Source of the DNA: Flectonema sp. DT1601 | Taxonomy: Eukaryota; Euglenozoa; Diplonemea; Diplonemida; Diplonemidae | Assembly (NCBI GenBank): GCA_964019425.1 | Contig: OZ025807.1 | Coordinates: 1,081,656-1,145,655 of the forward strand | Reading direction: 5' to 3' | DNA: 64,000 nucleotides | In this document: positions 1-10,800 of the stretch, piece by piece | How positions within the stretch are numbered: the stretch's first letter is position 1 | Layout of the letters: every line of letters begins with the position of its first letter | Notes under the pieces: model-generated | What the model saw: only the letters and a program-made list of their open reading frames with translations | Told to the model about the DNA's origin: nothing | Database searches by the model: none | Program-made: the position numbers and the translations under genes

Positions 1-252
1 TACAGGGTGGGGCTGGGCTCGGTCTTAGCATTTTACAAGTTCCCAAGCCCCAAGTTCCGTGTATTTTGGGTCACTGGTCTAAAGACAATGTTAGTACTCC
101 GCAAATGCTGGCAGAATAGTGTTTGGGTGTTCTGGTAAAAAGAAAATACTTATCGTTGTTTGTTTTGAACAACAAATTAATACCTCGCAATCAATGCTGT
201 GGTAGACTGTTTCTCAGTGATGGTAATTACCCACCTGTAAGAAGTCATCATC

Positions 253-1890
253 TCACGGGGTCCTTCTTTTTGGATCCCTTGGAAACATCGAACAGGATCT
301 GATATTTGAGAGTCCCATAAACAACATGACTACCCTCTCAAGACCAACTCCGAACCCACCGTGCGGCCAGGCTCCCTGCTTAAATGAATTGATGTAGTCA
401 ACTAACAGGTCGATGTCAACTCCAAGAGCTTCAGCCCTGGAGGTGAGTAGCTCAGGGTCATGGACCCGCTGTGCCCCAGAAGATATTTCCTCTCCTCGCA
501 TAAAAATATCATATGAGTTAGCATGCAGCGGAGAGTCAGGAGAAGGCATCGTGTAGAAAGGTCGAATAGCAAGAGGAAATCTGTCAACAATATAGAAATC
601 CGTGTTGTAACGTTCCTTTATAAGACTACCAAGACGTTTTTCACTCGGAGTAGACAAGTCTTCAAGTGGATCAATCTCGTCATGATCACTACCACGATTA
701 TCGTTTAGTAATTTGACAACATTTTCAAATGTCAGTCTCAGCATTGGACGAGTCCTGCTCAAGACGATCGCTCCATATAAATCCTTTGAGACAAGATCTT
801 CGTCAACAACACCTATTTTATTATCATTAATGACACTCTCATCCAAAGCCCATAAGAAAGGGGAGCTAGAGTGTTGTTTTCTAATCATTTCCAACAGTTC
901 ACTGTCAGTGTTTGTTAGCTTCCCAAATATGTAGTTGAAAAGTCCTTCAGCAACGTCAAGTATTTCATAATAATGTTCTTTGATTTCCATTTCCAAGTCA
1001 AGACCAACGAATTCACACAAATGACGATGAGTGTTGGCGTTTTCAGCTCGAAAAACCGGTCCAATTTCGAATATATTCATCATGTCACCCTGAATAGCCA
1101 TTTGTTTGTACAGCTGCGGACTTTGTGCTAAATAGGCTTTGTTTGAGTGATACTGAACAGGAAATACAGCAGAGCCTCCCTCACTGGCAGTTGGTATTAT
1201 TTTTGGAGTATGAATCTCAGTAAACCCAAAAGATAAAAGATGCTCTCTAAAGTATTGACCAACGCGGGATTGCAATTTCCAAATCGCATTATTTGCTGGT
1301 GTTCTCATATCAAGCCATCTGTTGTCAAGTCTGGTGTCTTGCAGAACAGATATGTCGGTGGAATCACTTGCGTCGTCTAATTGAAACGGAAGTGTTTCAG
1401 AGGCTTTGGACACAATAAACGCCTTAGTTGCTTTAATCTCACAATTCATTATACTGCAGCTAGTGATGGCTGATGAGACATTCTTTACTGTTCCAGTGAT
1501 GTCAACAATACTTTCAGCATTCTGGTGTCCTCCCCACGCTGATAACTCTTCTCCAGCCAGAACTACTTGAATGGTATGACCAGATCGTCTTACGGTCATA
1601 AAACAAAGTTTCTTTCCAATTTTTCGTATATTGTGAACCCTTCCTCTGATCTTAACTTCCTTAGAGTCCTGTGATGTTACACCAGCCAGGGATGAGATTT
1701 CTGTCCAGTCACTCAATGCCGGATTGGTCCTTGATTGTGGCATCCCCAAAGATCCACAAATTGTATTCGTACGCAGTTGTACAGCTGCAAGTCTGGGAGC
1801 TACTCCCAGACGCTTTTTCAATGCCATGCGGAACATATTACTCTTTTGAGAAGAAAATAAGGGAGTGTTGGAGACTGCGAACAGTTTCAT
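253..1890 (-). CDS. Aspartyl-tRNA synthetase (class IIb), possibly mitochondrial
   Basis: 545 residues, one exon, ending in TGA. It charges tRNA-Asp with aspartate. Residues about 78-170 form the N-terminal OB-fold that binds the anticodon (starts VKIRGRVHNIRK). The class II core follows: motif 1 near 210-230, the substrate region with SPQLYKQ, motif 2 FEIGPVFRAENANTHRH, and motif 3 GVGLERVVMLF near the C-terminus. The protein ends RDPKRRTP, the family's usual end, so it is complete and TGA is a true stop here. It resembles the eukaryotic/archaeal form, not the bacterial form with a GAD insert. The first 45 residues are basic and lack acids (MFRMALKKRLG at 19-29), which could be a mitochondrial presequence; kinetoplastids are known to have separate cytosolic and mitochondrial enzymes of this type. 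The second Met (position 1836) could be the start of a shorter form. Identity is sure; compartment is inference. Confidence 0.95.
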   Translation of the reverse strand: MKLFAVSNTPLFSSQKSNMFRMALKKRLGVAPRLAAVQLRTNTICGSLGMPQSRTNPALSDWTEISSLAGVTSQDSKEVKIRGRVHNIRKIGKKLCFMTVRRSGHTIQVVLAGEELSAWGGHQNAESIVDITGTVKNVSSAITSCSIMNCEIKATKAFIVSKASETLPFQLDDASDSTDISVLQDTRLDNRWLDMRTPANNAIWKLQSRVGQYFREHLLSFGFTEIHTPKIIPTASEGGSAVFPVQYHSNKAYLAQSPQLYKQMAIQGDMMNIFEIGPVFRAENANTHRHLCEFVGLDLEMEIKEHYYEILDVAEGLFNYIFGKLTNTDSELLEMIRKQHSSSPFLWALDESVINDNKIGVVDEDLVSKDLYGAIVLSRTRPMLRLTFENVVKLLNDNRGSDHDEIDPLEDLSTPSEKRLGSLIKERYNTDFYIVDRFPLAIRPFYTMPSPDSPLHANSYDIFMRGEEISSGAQRVHDPELLTSRAEALGVDIDLLVDYINSFKQGAWPHGGFGVGLERVVMLFMGLSNIRSCSMFPRDPKRRTP

Positions 1891-1948
1891 TAAACGAAGT
1901 ATTGACTGCTCAACAATACAATAAAGAACTCATTTGAAAAAGATTTGT

Positions 1949-2114
1949 GGGATTTTCGCTGATTGGGGTCTAATAATTTCATTTCGATATTCACTATTTT
2001 TTTTTCGCCATTCAGTAAGAATTTTTTCGCTGCTCACTAGAAGTTGTAAGAAAAATTATCACTTTCAGCGAATAGCGAAAAAGAACTATCAGGCACCCCA
2101 ATAGCGAAAATCTC
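1949..2114. repeat. MITE-like inverted-repeat element
   Basis: About 165 bp with imperfect terminal inverted repeats: GGGATTTTCGCTGATTGGGG at the left matches the reverse complement of the right end (CCCCAATAGCGAAAATCTC) with one indel and few mismatches. The interior repeats the TTCGC/GCGAA theme. It lies in the 3' intergenic space between the AspRS and glycosidase genes and has no coding capacity. A target duplication was not clear. Confidence 0.5.
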
Positions 2115-2121
2115 AAGTTTT

Positions 2122-2226
2122 GTAGTTGTTAGTCAAAAGTAAAGAAAATTACGTTTAGAAAAAAGAAAACATAAGAGGGAAAATTATATTTTGTCTTATT
2201 GACCAGAAGAAGGGAAAAGGGGAAAA
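2122..2226 (+). repeat. Dispersed ~100-bp repeat, copy 1
   Basis: Starts GTAGTTGTTAGTCAAAAGT and includes ATTATATTTTGTCTTAYTGACCAGAAGA. A clearly related stretch lies at 16627-16720 on the same strand, inside an intron of the Hsp70-like gene, with small indels between the copies. Function unknown. Confidence 0.55.
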
Positions 2227-2360
2227 ACACAGAAGCCATAACAGAAAGTGGAACTGTGACCCTAGCTGGGTCAATTACATTGCCTCCATACAAAACAGTG
2301 TAGATGCAAATAAAAATAAAAAAATTAAAAAAAAACTCCCCTTTTGTGTAATATGAAAAT

Positions 2361-2504
2361 ATGTCCCACAGCGTTGAAAATGGCGATTATTGTGATTCTG
2401 AGGGTAACAACTTGGAAGACTTCTGGGAAAAAAACGAACATGAACTCATCAACACACTCAAACCTACACGAGGTCAGCACGATTTCTTTTTTTTTTTTTT
2501 TTGA
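2361..2504 (+). CDS. Possible small ORF (47 aa), uncertain
   Basis: An ATG-started frame on the strand opposite to the neighbouring genes. Its composition is protein-like (Glu/Asp/Asn-rich with NLEDFWEKNEHELINTLK), but it runs into a T-tract that makes a Phe run before TGA. It may be chance, or an exon that leaves by the GAG|GTCAGC donor-like site at about 2473. No family was recognised. Confidence 0.15.
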   Translation: MSHSVENGDYCDSEGNNLEDFWEKNEHELINTLKPTRGQHDFFFFFF

Positions 2505-2537
2505 AAAAGACGATTGCGTTAGTCGAGGATACTTTAC

Positions 2538-4895
2538 TTAAACAAGCTTGACAACATGCTCTCCACTTGGTATGTTATCCGTACATAAATATGTACTTTT
2601 ATTGTAACTTACAACAGGCTTATCATCGAGAAGAAGTAACAACGAGTTACCAAGAACTGGTAGACAAGCAGTCCCAGACGTACCAGAAGGGGAATCATAA
2701 GACAACAAGAAAGACGTATTTGTTCTTATAAACGAAATTTTAAAAGGAGAAAGATACAGAGACTGTGGAAACACAGCAGCAGCCTGAGTGAGATCCCCAG
2801 GTTGGGGTTGTATTAAATAAGAAACATATCCAGGTGCTAAGGGTCTTAGTCCCATGATTCCAGTCTTGATAGCAATTAGCGCAGCTGTTGCCCACGGATG
2901 AGACCAAGTTAAATTCGGTTTACCTTCTCTTGACCAAGCTTCCATAGTAGCGGTTGCACCAACTTGTAGCATATGACACCAACTGTTGGTATCACATTGT
3001 GTTAACATTTCTAAAGCAAACTTTCCGTGATCTTCATAATTATCATACAGAGCTTGTAAGAAAGCTAGAACTCCGTAAACCGATCCAGCAATCCTTTTTT
3101 CCTCAAAAAGTTTTTTTATATTCTTCAAGTTTGGTAGTTTAGCTTTAAATTTCGGTTCTAAACTAAGATGCCAAAGAACATTCGTCTGGGCCTGCCAGGC
3201 AGAGTGACCAGACGCACCATCCAGTCCATCAACAAACAATCCAGTTTTATTATTAAACAGCTTTGTTGTGATCATATTAGAGATAATGTCGGCAGTGTTC
3301 TCTAATTGAGTTGTGTTTTTACCTAATGCACGACCAAGACGACTCAACAAGGTCATCGATCCCACAGCGAAACTATTCACGACAGTATTAATGTTAGTCA
3401 TGATGTATCCATCTCTGTATACGATTGGCCAGTCTACTATGTCTCTGGTACCACTTCGGGAACAGTTAGTAAAGTCAATTAGTCCAATCGAAGTGTTGAA
3501 ACATCTGATCTGAGTAGATTCAACGAGATAATTCCAATAATCAGAACTGACATCTAAATCACGAGATTCCATATAAATATTGTATGCGATAAAGGGAGTG
3601 AATTGCCTCCATTCTGTCGGCCACGTTGGGTTTAAAAAAACATTTATAGCGCTGTGTTTTTGCCATTGCCATCCCGACTGAAGAACGAATCGAGACAGGG
3701 AAGTGATGTAACCATCTGCTTCATATGGAGTGCGTTCACGAGTTTGACTATCAGTGAAAGTATCGAGAGAAGTATCCCTAATTGTATTCGAACAAAGAGA
3801 ATAAATATTATTAAGAACTACGGAATCACTACTAAAAGATGACTTCATTTCATCAAATGGATACCTCGTCACTAAAGAAGATAAATTATTAATCGTCGGT
3901 CTAGTTGCTAACGCAGCATGAGTTGTACAGCCATCGGCATCCGCAGTTTCACACAACCTCATCATCCCGTATCTAAATAAAGCGTATTCATGAATGAAGA
4001 ATTCTGATGGTCGGGAGTCTCCACCAAAACCCCCCGCCTTCCAAACGTATCTGTATTTGTTACCTGTTCTCATTGGGTATAAGACCTCATATTGAGTATT
4101 GTTGACCAACTCTTCCCCAAGTGTAACCTCAACGTATCCATTGAATGTCGATAGCGATAATGAAATAGCTGCATTGACTTCTCTCTTGAAATCAAAGAAT
4201 ACGAATGAATTATTTACTCTCACGTAGGAAGGTGATTCTTCGAAAATGTCAAGTGGCAGAGATTGTTTTTGAATTGTGGAAAACAAGGGTTGTACCGTAG
4301 CAGGAACCCAGTCAGGGGTTGTCGCGTAGGAAGGTGACAACCAGTTGGTTGGATAATATTTTGCGATTAGATTTTCTCTCGGAGCTGAGTACATAGTTGA
4401 AATACTATTGTATGGATTATGATAAGGAGAGGCGTCAAGTGTTAGCCAGTTGGCATCTGTTCCAATAATTATTTTTTTTCCAGATTTAAAAACAACTTGA
4501 AAATCTGCTAAAACACCCCTCCTATCATCACCGCCATCACAGTAGCTCTGAACTGCTATTGTGAGACTCTTGTTGTTCAGATTAATATTTTTAGAAACGT
4601 CAATGCTGTCTACCAACGTACACGTTTTATCAGTCATCGGTTTACCGTAACTGCATTCTCCTCTACCAGGCCCAACTCCAGCCACTTTACCATTAATGTA
4701 AAGCCTGTAAGCTCCCAACAGTTTTTGTCTATGAGAGTGTGGAAAGGCAGTTATATTAACTGAGGCATGAATAGGTGTTTCACCATCATCATATTTGATA
4801 ACCTTTCTAAAATAAACATACTGATTCTGATTATTTCCCCAAATAGGTGATCCTGACCAGGACAATGCAGCCGTCATGAGGACTGCTGCGAGCAT
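2538..4895 (-). CDS. Secreted alpha-L-rhamnosidase-like glycoside hydrolase (GH78-like)
   Basis: 785 residues, one exon. The N-terminus has a signal peptide (MLAAVLMTAALSW, small residues near 15-20), so the product is secreted or lysosomal. Residues about 25-330 look like the beta-sandwich modules that precede the catalytic barrel of GH78. The (alpha/alpha)6 barrel carries DSQTRERTPYEADGY near 380-395, equivalent to the GH78 acidic motif DCPxRxERxGWxGD with its spaced Asp/Glu residues. Near 650 GATATMEAW matches the motif with the second catalytic Glu, followed by SHPWATA. A C-terminal beta domain follows (GLRPLAPGY...). GH78 enzymes release terminal L-rhamnose from plant or algal glycans, which would suit a bacterivorous or detritus-feeding protist. 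The first acidic motif is diverged, so the sugar may differ. Confidence 0.8.
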   Translation of the reverse strand: MLAAVLMTAALSWSGSPIWGNNQNQYVYFRKVIKYDDGETPIHASVNITAFPHSHRQKLLGAYRLYINGKVAGVGPGRGECSYGKPMTDKTCTLVDSIDVSKNINLNNKSLTIAVQSYCDGGDDRRGVLADFQVVFKSGKKIIIGTDANWLTLDASPYHNPYNSISTMYSAPRENLIAKYYPTNWLSPSYATTPDWVPATVQPLFSTIQKQSLPLDIFEESPSYVRVNNSFVFFDFKREVNAAISLSLSTFNGYVEVTLGEELVNNTQYEVLYPMRTGNKYRYVWKAGGFGGDSRPSEFFIHEYALFRYGMMRLCETADADGCTTHAALATRPTINNLSSLVTRYPFDEMKSSFSSDSVVLNNIYSLCSNTIRDTSLDTFTDSQTRERTPYEADGYITSLSRFVLQSGWQWQKHSAINVFLNPTWPTEWRQFTPFIAYNIYMESRDLDVSSDYWNYLVESTQIRCFNTSIGLIDFTNCSRSGTRDIVDWPIVYRDGYIMTNINTVVNSFAVGSMTLLSRLGRALGKNTTQLENTADIISNMITTKLFNNKTGLFVDGLDGASGHSAWQAQTNVLWHLSLEPKFKAKLPNLKNIKKLFEEKRIAGSVYGVLAFLQALYDNYEDHGKFALEMLTQCDTNSWCHMLQVGATATMEAWSREGKPNLTWSHPWATAALIAIKTGIMGLRPLAPGYVSYLIQPQPGDLTQAAAVFPQSLYLSPFKISFIRTNTSFLLSYDSPSGTSGTACLPVLGNSLLLLLDDKPVVSYNKSTYLCTDNIPSGEHVVKLV

Positions 4896-5871
4896 TTTGT
4901 AGGTTGGTTTTATCCCTTATAAAGTTTTAAAAAAAGAAATATTAATTTTATTTGGAATAAAAATTAAAATTTGAAAGGTCAATTTTTTTCTTTCGATCAT
5001 AAAACGCAACTTATGTCGATTTGTTGAAGATCCGCAACGGGTTCAACTTGTAAAGAGAAATACAAATCAGATAACAGGAATAAAAAAAAAACAAAAGGGC
5101 AGAACCAAAAAAAGGATCACAATATTTGTCACAAGTCGCGGCTGCAAGCAGCTGACGACCAACATATCTCACCATTAACTAAAGTAATAAGTGTTTTCGA
5201 TGCAAATTGCATTATTTTAACAGTCAGAGAGACTACGGCCCAAAATACACCGGAATGGCTGAGAGGTTGGTTCTCAACCAGGGAAGGAATAATTCAAGGT
5301 AAAAGCTCTAATACCTGTCTATATAACATTTGATCTAGTCAGTGCATCCCGAGGGAGACATACACAGTTTTGATTTTGTACCGTAATTATGAGTCTTAAC
5401 ATTCTTTAGTTATTTCTTCATAAATACCCCAAGGGGGGTAAATTGATACTGCATTATTCAGCCTAATAAAGTCCCTCCCAGATTTAAATTAACTTCATAG
5501 TACCCCCTTCAACAGCTGACATAATGTACACGTGTCAGTGGCAGAGTAGTTCGGCTGATTGAAACTTTCACAGAAACTCCGAAAGGACAGTACTGTGTGG
5601 CTCAGTGAGGTGATCTCAGACTTGAGAACATTAAATGGTTTCGCCACTCAGAAAAAAAAAAAGAGTGAAAGAAAATCTGGTGAAGGCCTTGTAATAAAAT
5701 AATAACAAAAAAAATGGAATTGCCTATTGAGGTGGCTTATAAATATTCAAATTAAAGAGTATTTTCACACCGATAAAAATACAGACAGGGAGGCTACTTT
5801 AAAAAGATACACGTCTCGATAGGATTGATTACAGAAACATAAAATAAAGAAACTAAAAAGTGTAAAGTAGT
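4896..5871. other. Intergenic, AT-rich
   Basis: Space between the glycosidase start and the end of the next minus-strand gene. It holds one copy of a short G-rich motif (5431-5480) and a GGCTGAGAGG stretch near 5258 that looks like a tRNA A box without a B box. No coding exon was found. Confidence 0.6.
5431..5480 (+). repeat. G-rich intergenic motif, copy 1 of 3
   Basis: Core GGGGGGTAAATTGATACTGC followed by ATTATTCAG. Related copies lie at 6750-6796 and 14862-14910, all on the plus strand and all intergenic in the minus-strand gene cluster. Confidence 0.55.
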
Positions 5872-6498
5872 TCAGAGCTGATCAAGTAAGTCATCAAGAT
5901 TGACGGGTGATTTCTTAGCAGTTGGAGATAAGAAATCAATCAAATCAGTGTCAGACATTTCCTGTCTAGCAACAGGTGTGACGGGTTCAGATTTGGCAGG
6001 TGGAGGAGTAAAACTCCTCGAAGTGGGAGATGCTTCCAAACCAAGTTTTGATTTTATATTCAAATATCTGGTCTTTTGTGATATCCAAAACTGCTTCTGT
6101 TCACGCAGTTCCAACAGCCTGTCTTGGAGATATCTAACGTACGCTCCCAACATCTGTTGTGAGGGTTTTATTGCAACTGATTCGGGTGGTGTTCTTCCTG
6201 CTGCATCCAATAACATACTCTTCATCATTACGTTACCAGTCCCAGCATGGGCCATGCACTCTTTTTCAGCAGTCGTACACCACTTCTTTAACTCCATGAT
6301 CTCTGTCAGCACCGGCTTGGCATTATTCTAAATTGATTTGAGATAACATAAACTTTTTTTAAAAAAAAAACTTATATAAATAAATTTATAAAAAAAACAT
6401 ACCTGTAACAACACACATCTCTCTTTCAACTCTTTCGGGCTGAACGATTTCTTTGAGGAAGAGGATTCAGAAGATTTTTTCTTACTAAAAAATCCCAT
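5872..6498 (-). CDS. Small helical protein with basic N-terminus, two exons, function unknown
   Basis: Exon 1 is 6403-6498 (32 codons); exon 2 is 5872-6327. The intron is phase 0, with donor CAG|GTATGT and acceptor TTTAG. The 183-residue product starts MGFFSKKKSSES. Gly-2 followed by a basic patch would allow N-myristoylation and membrane contact, but Ser is at position 5, not the preferred 6. Residues about 20-120 are predicted helical and charged (ELKERCVLL, LQDRLLELREQKQFW). The tail is Pro/Ser-rich and ends with two acidic-hydrophobic motifs, DLIDFL and NLDDLLDQL, which resemble clathrin- or adaptor-binding boxes. A membrane-trafficking role is therefore possible but only inferred. A pyrimidine-rich acceptor (CTCTTCTCAG at 6510) lies 12 nt upstream of the ATG, as expected for spliced-leader addition. 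No family was recognised. Confidence 0.75.
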
Positions 6499-6749
6499 CA
6501 AATAAATAACTGAGAAGAGGAAAAAGAGAATATTAAGCCTATTACTACTTTATTATTTTATTTATTTACGAAGCCTAGGAAGCCAAAATCCAGGAAAAGC
6601 TCACAGGGTAACAGTAAAATCGCTACCAGCAACTGTGAGACTCTCACAGTTGTTATTCGCATTGCAAAAATCTGTAATGAGAATAAATAATAATGAAAAA
6701 ACGAATCAACTAATATTTTCATTTCGGAACTACATAACAGTGCAACAAC

Positions 6750-6796
6750 AGGGGGGTAATACGAAACTGTATTCCTAAGCTCCAAGGGGGGAAAGA
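6750..6796 (+). repeat. G-rich intergenic motif, copy 2 of 3
   Basis: GGGGGGTAATACGAAACTG, then TATTCCTAAGCTCCAAGGGG. It shares spacing and most positions with copies 1 and 3; the tail (CTTAAGCTC-like, then a second G run) matches copy 3 best. Confidence 0.55.
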
Positions 6797-6953
6797 CACA
6801 GACAATAAGAGCAAATGCGCAGTGAAAAAAATTGGGAGAACCAGATATTCTGCTTGGTGTGAAAGACACACGTAGTGACTTTAACACAGCGAGGACAACT
6901 TGCCTTGCAATGAATTCACAAAAAAAAAGATCCGTGCGGGCGGTTGCTCACAT

Positions 6954-7088
6954 TTAAAAAGATAGAATTGACTCGTTTCGTGACAACGTGCGAAAGGAAT
7001 ATATCGACCAACTTTTTCGGACGAGAGTATTCCCAAAATATCCAAATCCGTCTCCTTGACTCCGGGATTCCAAGAACGACATAATCAT
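6954..7088 (-). CDS. Possible small ORF (44 aa), uncertain
   Basis: ATG-started frame on the gene-rich strand: MIMSFLESRSQGDGFGYFG, then a Ser/Arg-rich end and TAA. No clear splice acceptor lies just upstream and no family is recognised. It may be chance. Confidence 0.2.
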   Translation of the reverse strand: MIMSFLESRSQGDGFGYFGNTLVRKSWSIYSFRTLSRNESILSF

Positions 7089-7827
7089 TGAGTTTAATAT
7101 ATCAATTTGTATCAAATGGCACGAACGAAATCAACAAACAAAAAAAAAAAAAAAAAAAAAAATAGCTCATTTTTACTATTTAAGGAATCGCAAAACAACG
7201 AAGATAAGAAACCCAACAAACCCAAAAAAGGGACCGGAGGGGGGTCGAGGTGAAGAAAAACAGACTTTTGTGGGGGAAACAACCAAATAAAATATCAAAC
7301 AATAATAGATTCACTGTACATGTTAATTAAACAACAAGGAAAAGGCCTAAGGCAGTATACGGGATATGAGAACTAACTAAAAAAAAAAAAATTTAAAAAA
7401 ATAAAAAAAAAACGCAAGTAAAAATTTTAAAACCTTTCCAACCTACCTCTTTTTTCATAATAAACCACAACACATTAATCAACTAATTAGAACACACGAC
7501 ATGAACAGAAGGCACAAATGACGTTCAATTGGCTGTTCCTACTCATAGCGTGTGATTGACTTCAGTCGATCAGAAAACACACAACCGACATATAAAATAC
7601 AAACAGCAGATATAATAAACGACACCTGTCTGTAGGTACACTATGATGTTTGTCTTTTGGTGTTCATTTACTTCGCAGTATATATATATATATTCATATT
7701 TAGATAGGACAGGTGAACATAACCAAGGAAGGTTCGGTAAAAGTAACAAATAAAAAAACAACAATCGTGTAAAGAAACAAACAAACAAACAAACAAACAA
7801 AAGACAGAAATGGTGAATGATAAGAAA

Positions 7828-10800
7828 TCAAACCATCACCGGTGACATCACCGCATATGGTAACCGAAGGCTGTCCGACTGAATAGTAGGTGTTGAGTGT
7901 GGCCATATTCTAACCTGAATCGGTATCCACGGAAAACTATAATTCGCAGGTCTGAGTAGTCTCAGTGACCCTGGAGGCATACCATCCGTATCGACTACAA
8001 GAATCTTAGCTGTCTGACCACCAAGTAGACTAACATTACCGTGCTGCATCAAACAGTTTACGATATCGATAAACTCATTGATGTCTGAAGTGCTATTCTC
8101 GGATGGTTGAAACAACAATTCATACTGACTAGGGACTCGAACCTGTGTTTTTATTGTTATTAAATCAAACTTATTCTGCCAACAAAGTACGACAACAACT
8201 GATTTAATAAATCACATACCGCCAACCAAGGATTTCTTCCTCCCGGTAAGGTGGAGGGACCGGCAGGAATCGGTACAACTGAAGCTTCTATTGCGGTACC
8301 TCCCTGTTGTGTGGTGTGTTATAGAAATAGTTAAGTGAAATAGATTTTCAACAGATGTATTCACTCATCACATACCTTTACGAGAATAAAATCCTTTATA
8401 TCCTGAAGAGGCACACATCTATCGATGTCTCCGTTAGGGTCAAGTGTGTAGAGCGCCTCTCTTGAGACAAATAAAACTTTTACTGTCGGCCACATGACAA
8501 CAGGATATTCACCAAAGGAAGAAGCACCATGATCCTGAACAGGTCGAGCCTCGAGACAAATGATATCTGTGGCGTAGAATATTTCTGGTGTTCCATCAGT
8601 TCCCTGCACGGTGAGAAGTTTATTCAGACCCGGGCTTTGAAGAACAGATTGCGGTATTTTCGATCGAACTTGATCTGGAGTGAGAGGAGTTGGAGGTGTG
8701 ACACTTCCTCCTCGAGAATTCGAAGCGGATGGGAAGTCACCGGATGCTGGTGTTTGTAAGGTAGGAGACCCCACAGGCGCTTCTTGCGTCCTCCGCCTGG
8801 GCTCACTCTGTCGAGTCACAGCCCTCTCTCTCGGAACTGACGCTGGCTGTGGCACTTGCTTCGCAACAGCTGCTTTGATAGGAGTTAAAGCTTTCAGAGA
8901 TCCTGTTGTGGTTTAAAGATAATCAACCTTTTGAATACTTTCTTTTAATTAACTAATTTAAAAAGAGTCCTCTCTCTCTCTGCTAAATAACTAGTCAAGT
9001 GTTTTTTGTTCTCACTTGTAAAACATCACAATGTGGGTACTCGAAAAAAAAGTAAAAATTAAAAAGAAAAATACCTTTCGGAGGTCGCGCAGGTGAAAAT
9101 ACATCACTAACACTCGCCTTGTAGTTGCAGGAGATTTGAGGTGTTTGAGATCCAACTCCCACTTTGTGAACGGCAAAGTTTCGAACAGAAACTAAAAGCT
9201 GTTCAATTGTAGGTTCTGGATCTTGAGTAAGAGATTGAATATACCCTTGAATTATTGCTCCTGTAGCTACGACAGGTTTACCGCTGCTATTCGCAGACTT
9301 TGGAGAAGATTGTTGGTTATTCGGATTCCAACTGCTGAGTTGCAACACCTGCGGAGCTCGTTGCCCCTCATTAGGTGCATTTTTTGCTATTGTCGAGAGA
9401 AGTTTTGCCTGAACTGCCTTGACCTTCAAAGGGAGGTTTACAAGTGTTCCAGCTCCACAGCTGTCTGCTATTATTGTAAGCTTTGCTCCAGCAGGGAGAG
9501 GATCAATAATACGAGTTCGAACTTCTTCTTCTGTGATGACACCTTGAGAGTCAAAGTCAAGCGGGAATATTGCTTCTCCATGGCCATCTCTCATGTGGTT
9601 TCCCTTTTTCTGAACAGAATGACCGACATATCCTAAAAATAGACTCGATTGTGCATCAGCACCCTCTGCTAACCAAGAGAACCCTGCCAGTATATTCTGT
9701 CTTGTAGGAGAATTATACTTACGAGTGCTGGCTTCGGATGCTGTGGGGTGTTTTGTTTTGTATTTTCTACTGCAATGTGTTTCATATGAAAATAAAAATA
9801 ATTGATCATACATGGTTCACAGATAATTCTTATAGCCTGAGGACTACAGTACCCTATTCCTTCAAGAGCTTGAGCAAGACTCAGCACATCAGCCGTCGCA
9901 TTCGGAAGAGTGTGACTTCCTCGTAAATAACTAATTCCAATCAGGAGTACTTTAATGTTATTCGACTTCATTGGGGTGATAATAAAATCATATTTCAGTG
10001 AACCTGTGTTTGTATTAATTTATATTTTATACGTGTGAAGGTTTTTAAGGACTTGGTAAAAGTGTACCTGATTTCTTAGTATCCACAACTTTGGCAGTAA
10101 ACTTACTAAAGTTGTCAGTGGGTTCACCATTGAGAGAATGGATAACTCCTTTAGGAACTCGTTCCCTGCCTGCTACACTATTGGGTTCAACATCAATTAT
10201 TACTGGCCTACTATTGCCTTCATCTGGCAACACACTAATTCCCAACTCTTGCGCAGGTTGTTGCAGATGGAGAGTAAAAAGTTCTCCTCCTGGAGGAGTC
10301 TCGCCGCTAGTGTCAGAGCCGCGGTCGTTTTTGAGAGTTGCAACCTCCTTATCATGTTTTCGAATGTCACCACGCATAACACGTTCTCTATGAATGGTGT
10401 AGTTGGGACCTCTTTTTAGATTAGAATTCTGATTCATTTCCTGCATAGTCATCGCTCTAATAGGAACAATTGGAGCATCAGGATGTGGAGTACGAAGTTG
10501 ATTTATTAAATGCGGCAGATCGGTGCCGTTATTTGGGAGTCGAGGCATTGGAAGTTCTGCCGGTTCACTTTGAGAGAAGACGAGATCAGGTTCGTCCTCA
10601 GCAGCAGTTCTTATCATTATTTTTGGAGAGGCACCAGGAGCTGCTCCTGTCTCTACAGCTATATCCTTTATAGCATTATGAAAAATAAATCTCCGAACCT
10701 GTCTGTGACCAGTCGGTGCTGCCATCACCAACATTGTCTCCGTTAGCAGCAGCAGACGGGGCAGTTCTTTCCCCTTGCTGCTTATTTTTTTAACCAGTCG

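Larger units (their letters stand above)
6499..7827. other. Intergenic, AT-rich with homopolymers
   Basis: About 1.3 kb between two minus-strand genes. It includes A-tracts (near 7140-7165 and 7380-7410), a (CAAA)n tract near 7777-7800, a G-rich motif copy (6750-6796) and one doubtful 44-codon frame (6954-7088). A longer open frame over 6558-6887 reads through the G-rich motif and was not accepted. Confidence 0.55.

Noticed and set aside
5250-5340. GGCTGAGAGG followed by a hairpin, reminiscent of a TPP riboswitch or a tRNA-Ser/Leu A box
   Set aside because: The later conserved riboswitch segments (ACCCTTTGAACCTGAT, GGATAATG) are missing, and there is no B box; no adjacent thiamine gene.
5590-5650. 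A-box-like TGGCTCAGTGAGG with a GTGGC/GCCAC stem
   Set aside because: There is no proper B box and no 7-bp acceptor stem, so it is not a tRNA.
6558-6887. 109-codon minus-strand frame
   Set aside because: It reads through the G-rich intergenic motif, has no splice signal or family match, and hydrophobic character typical of T-rich DNA.
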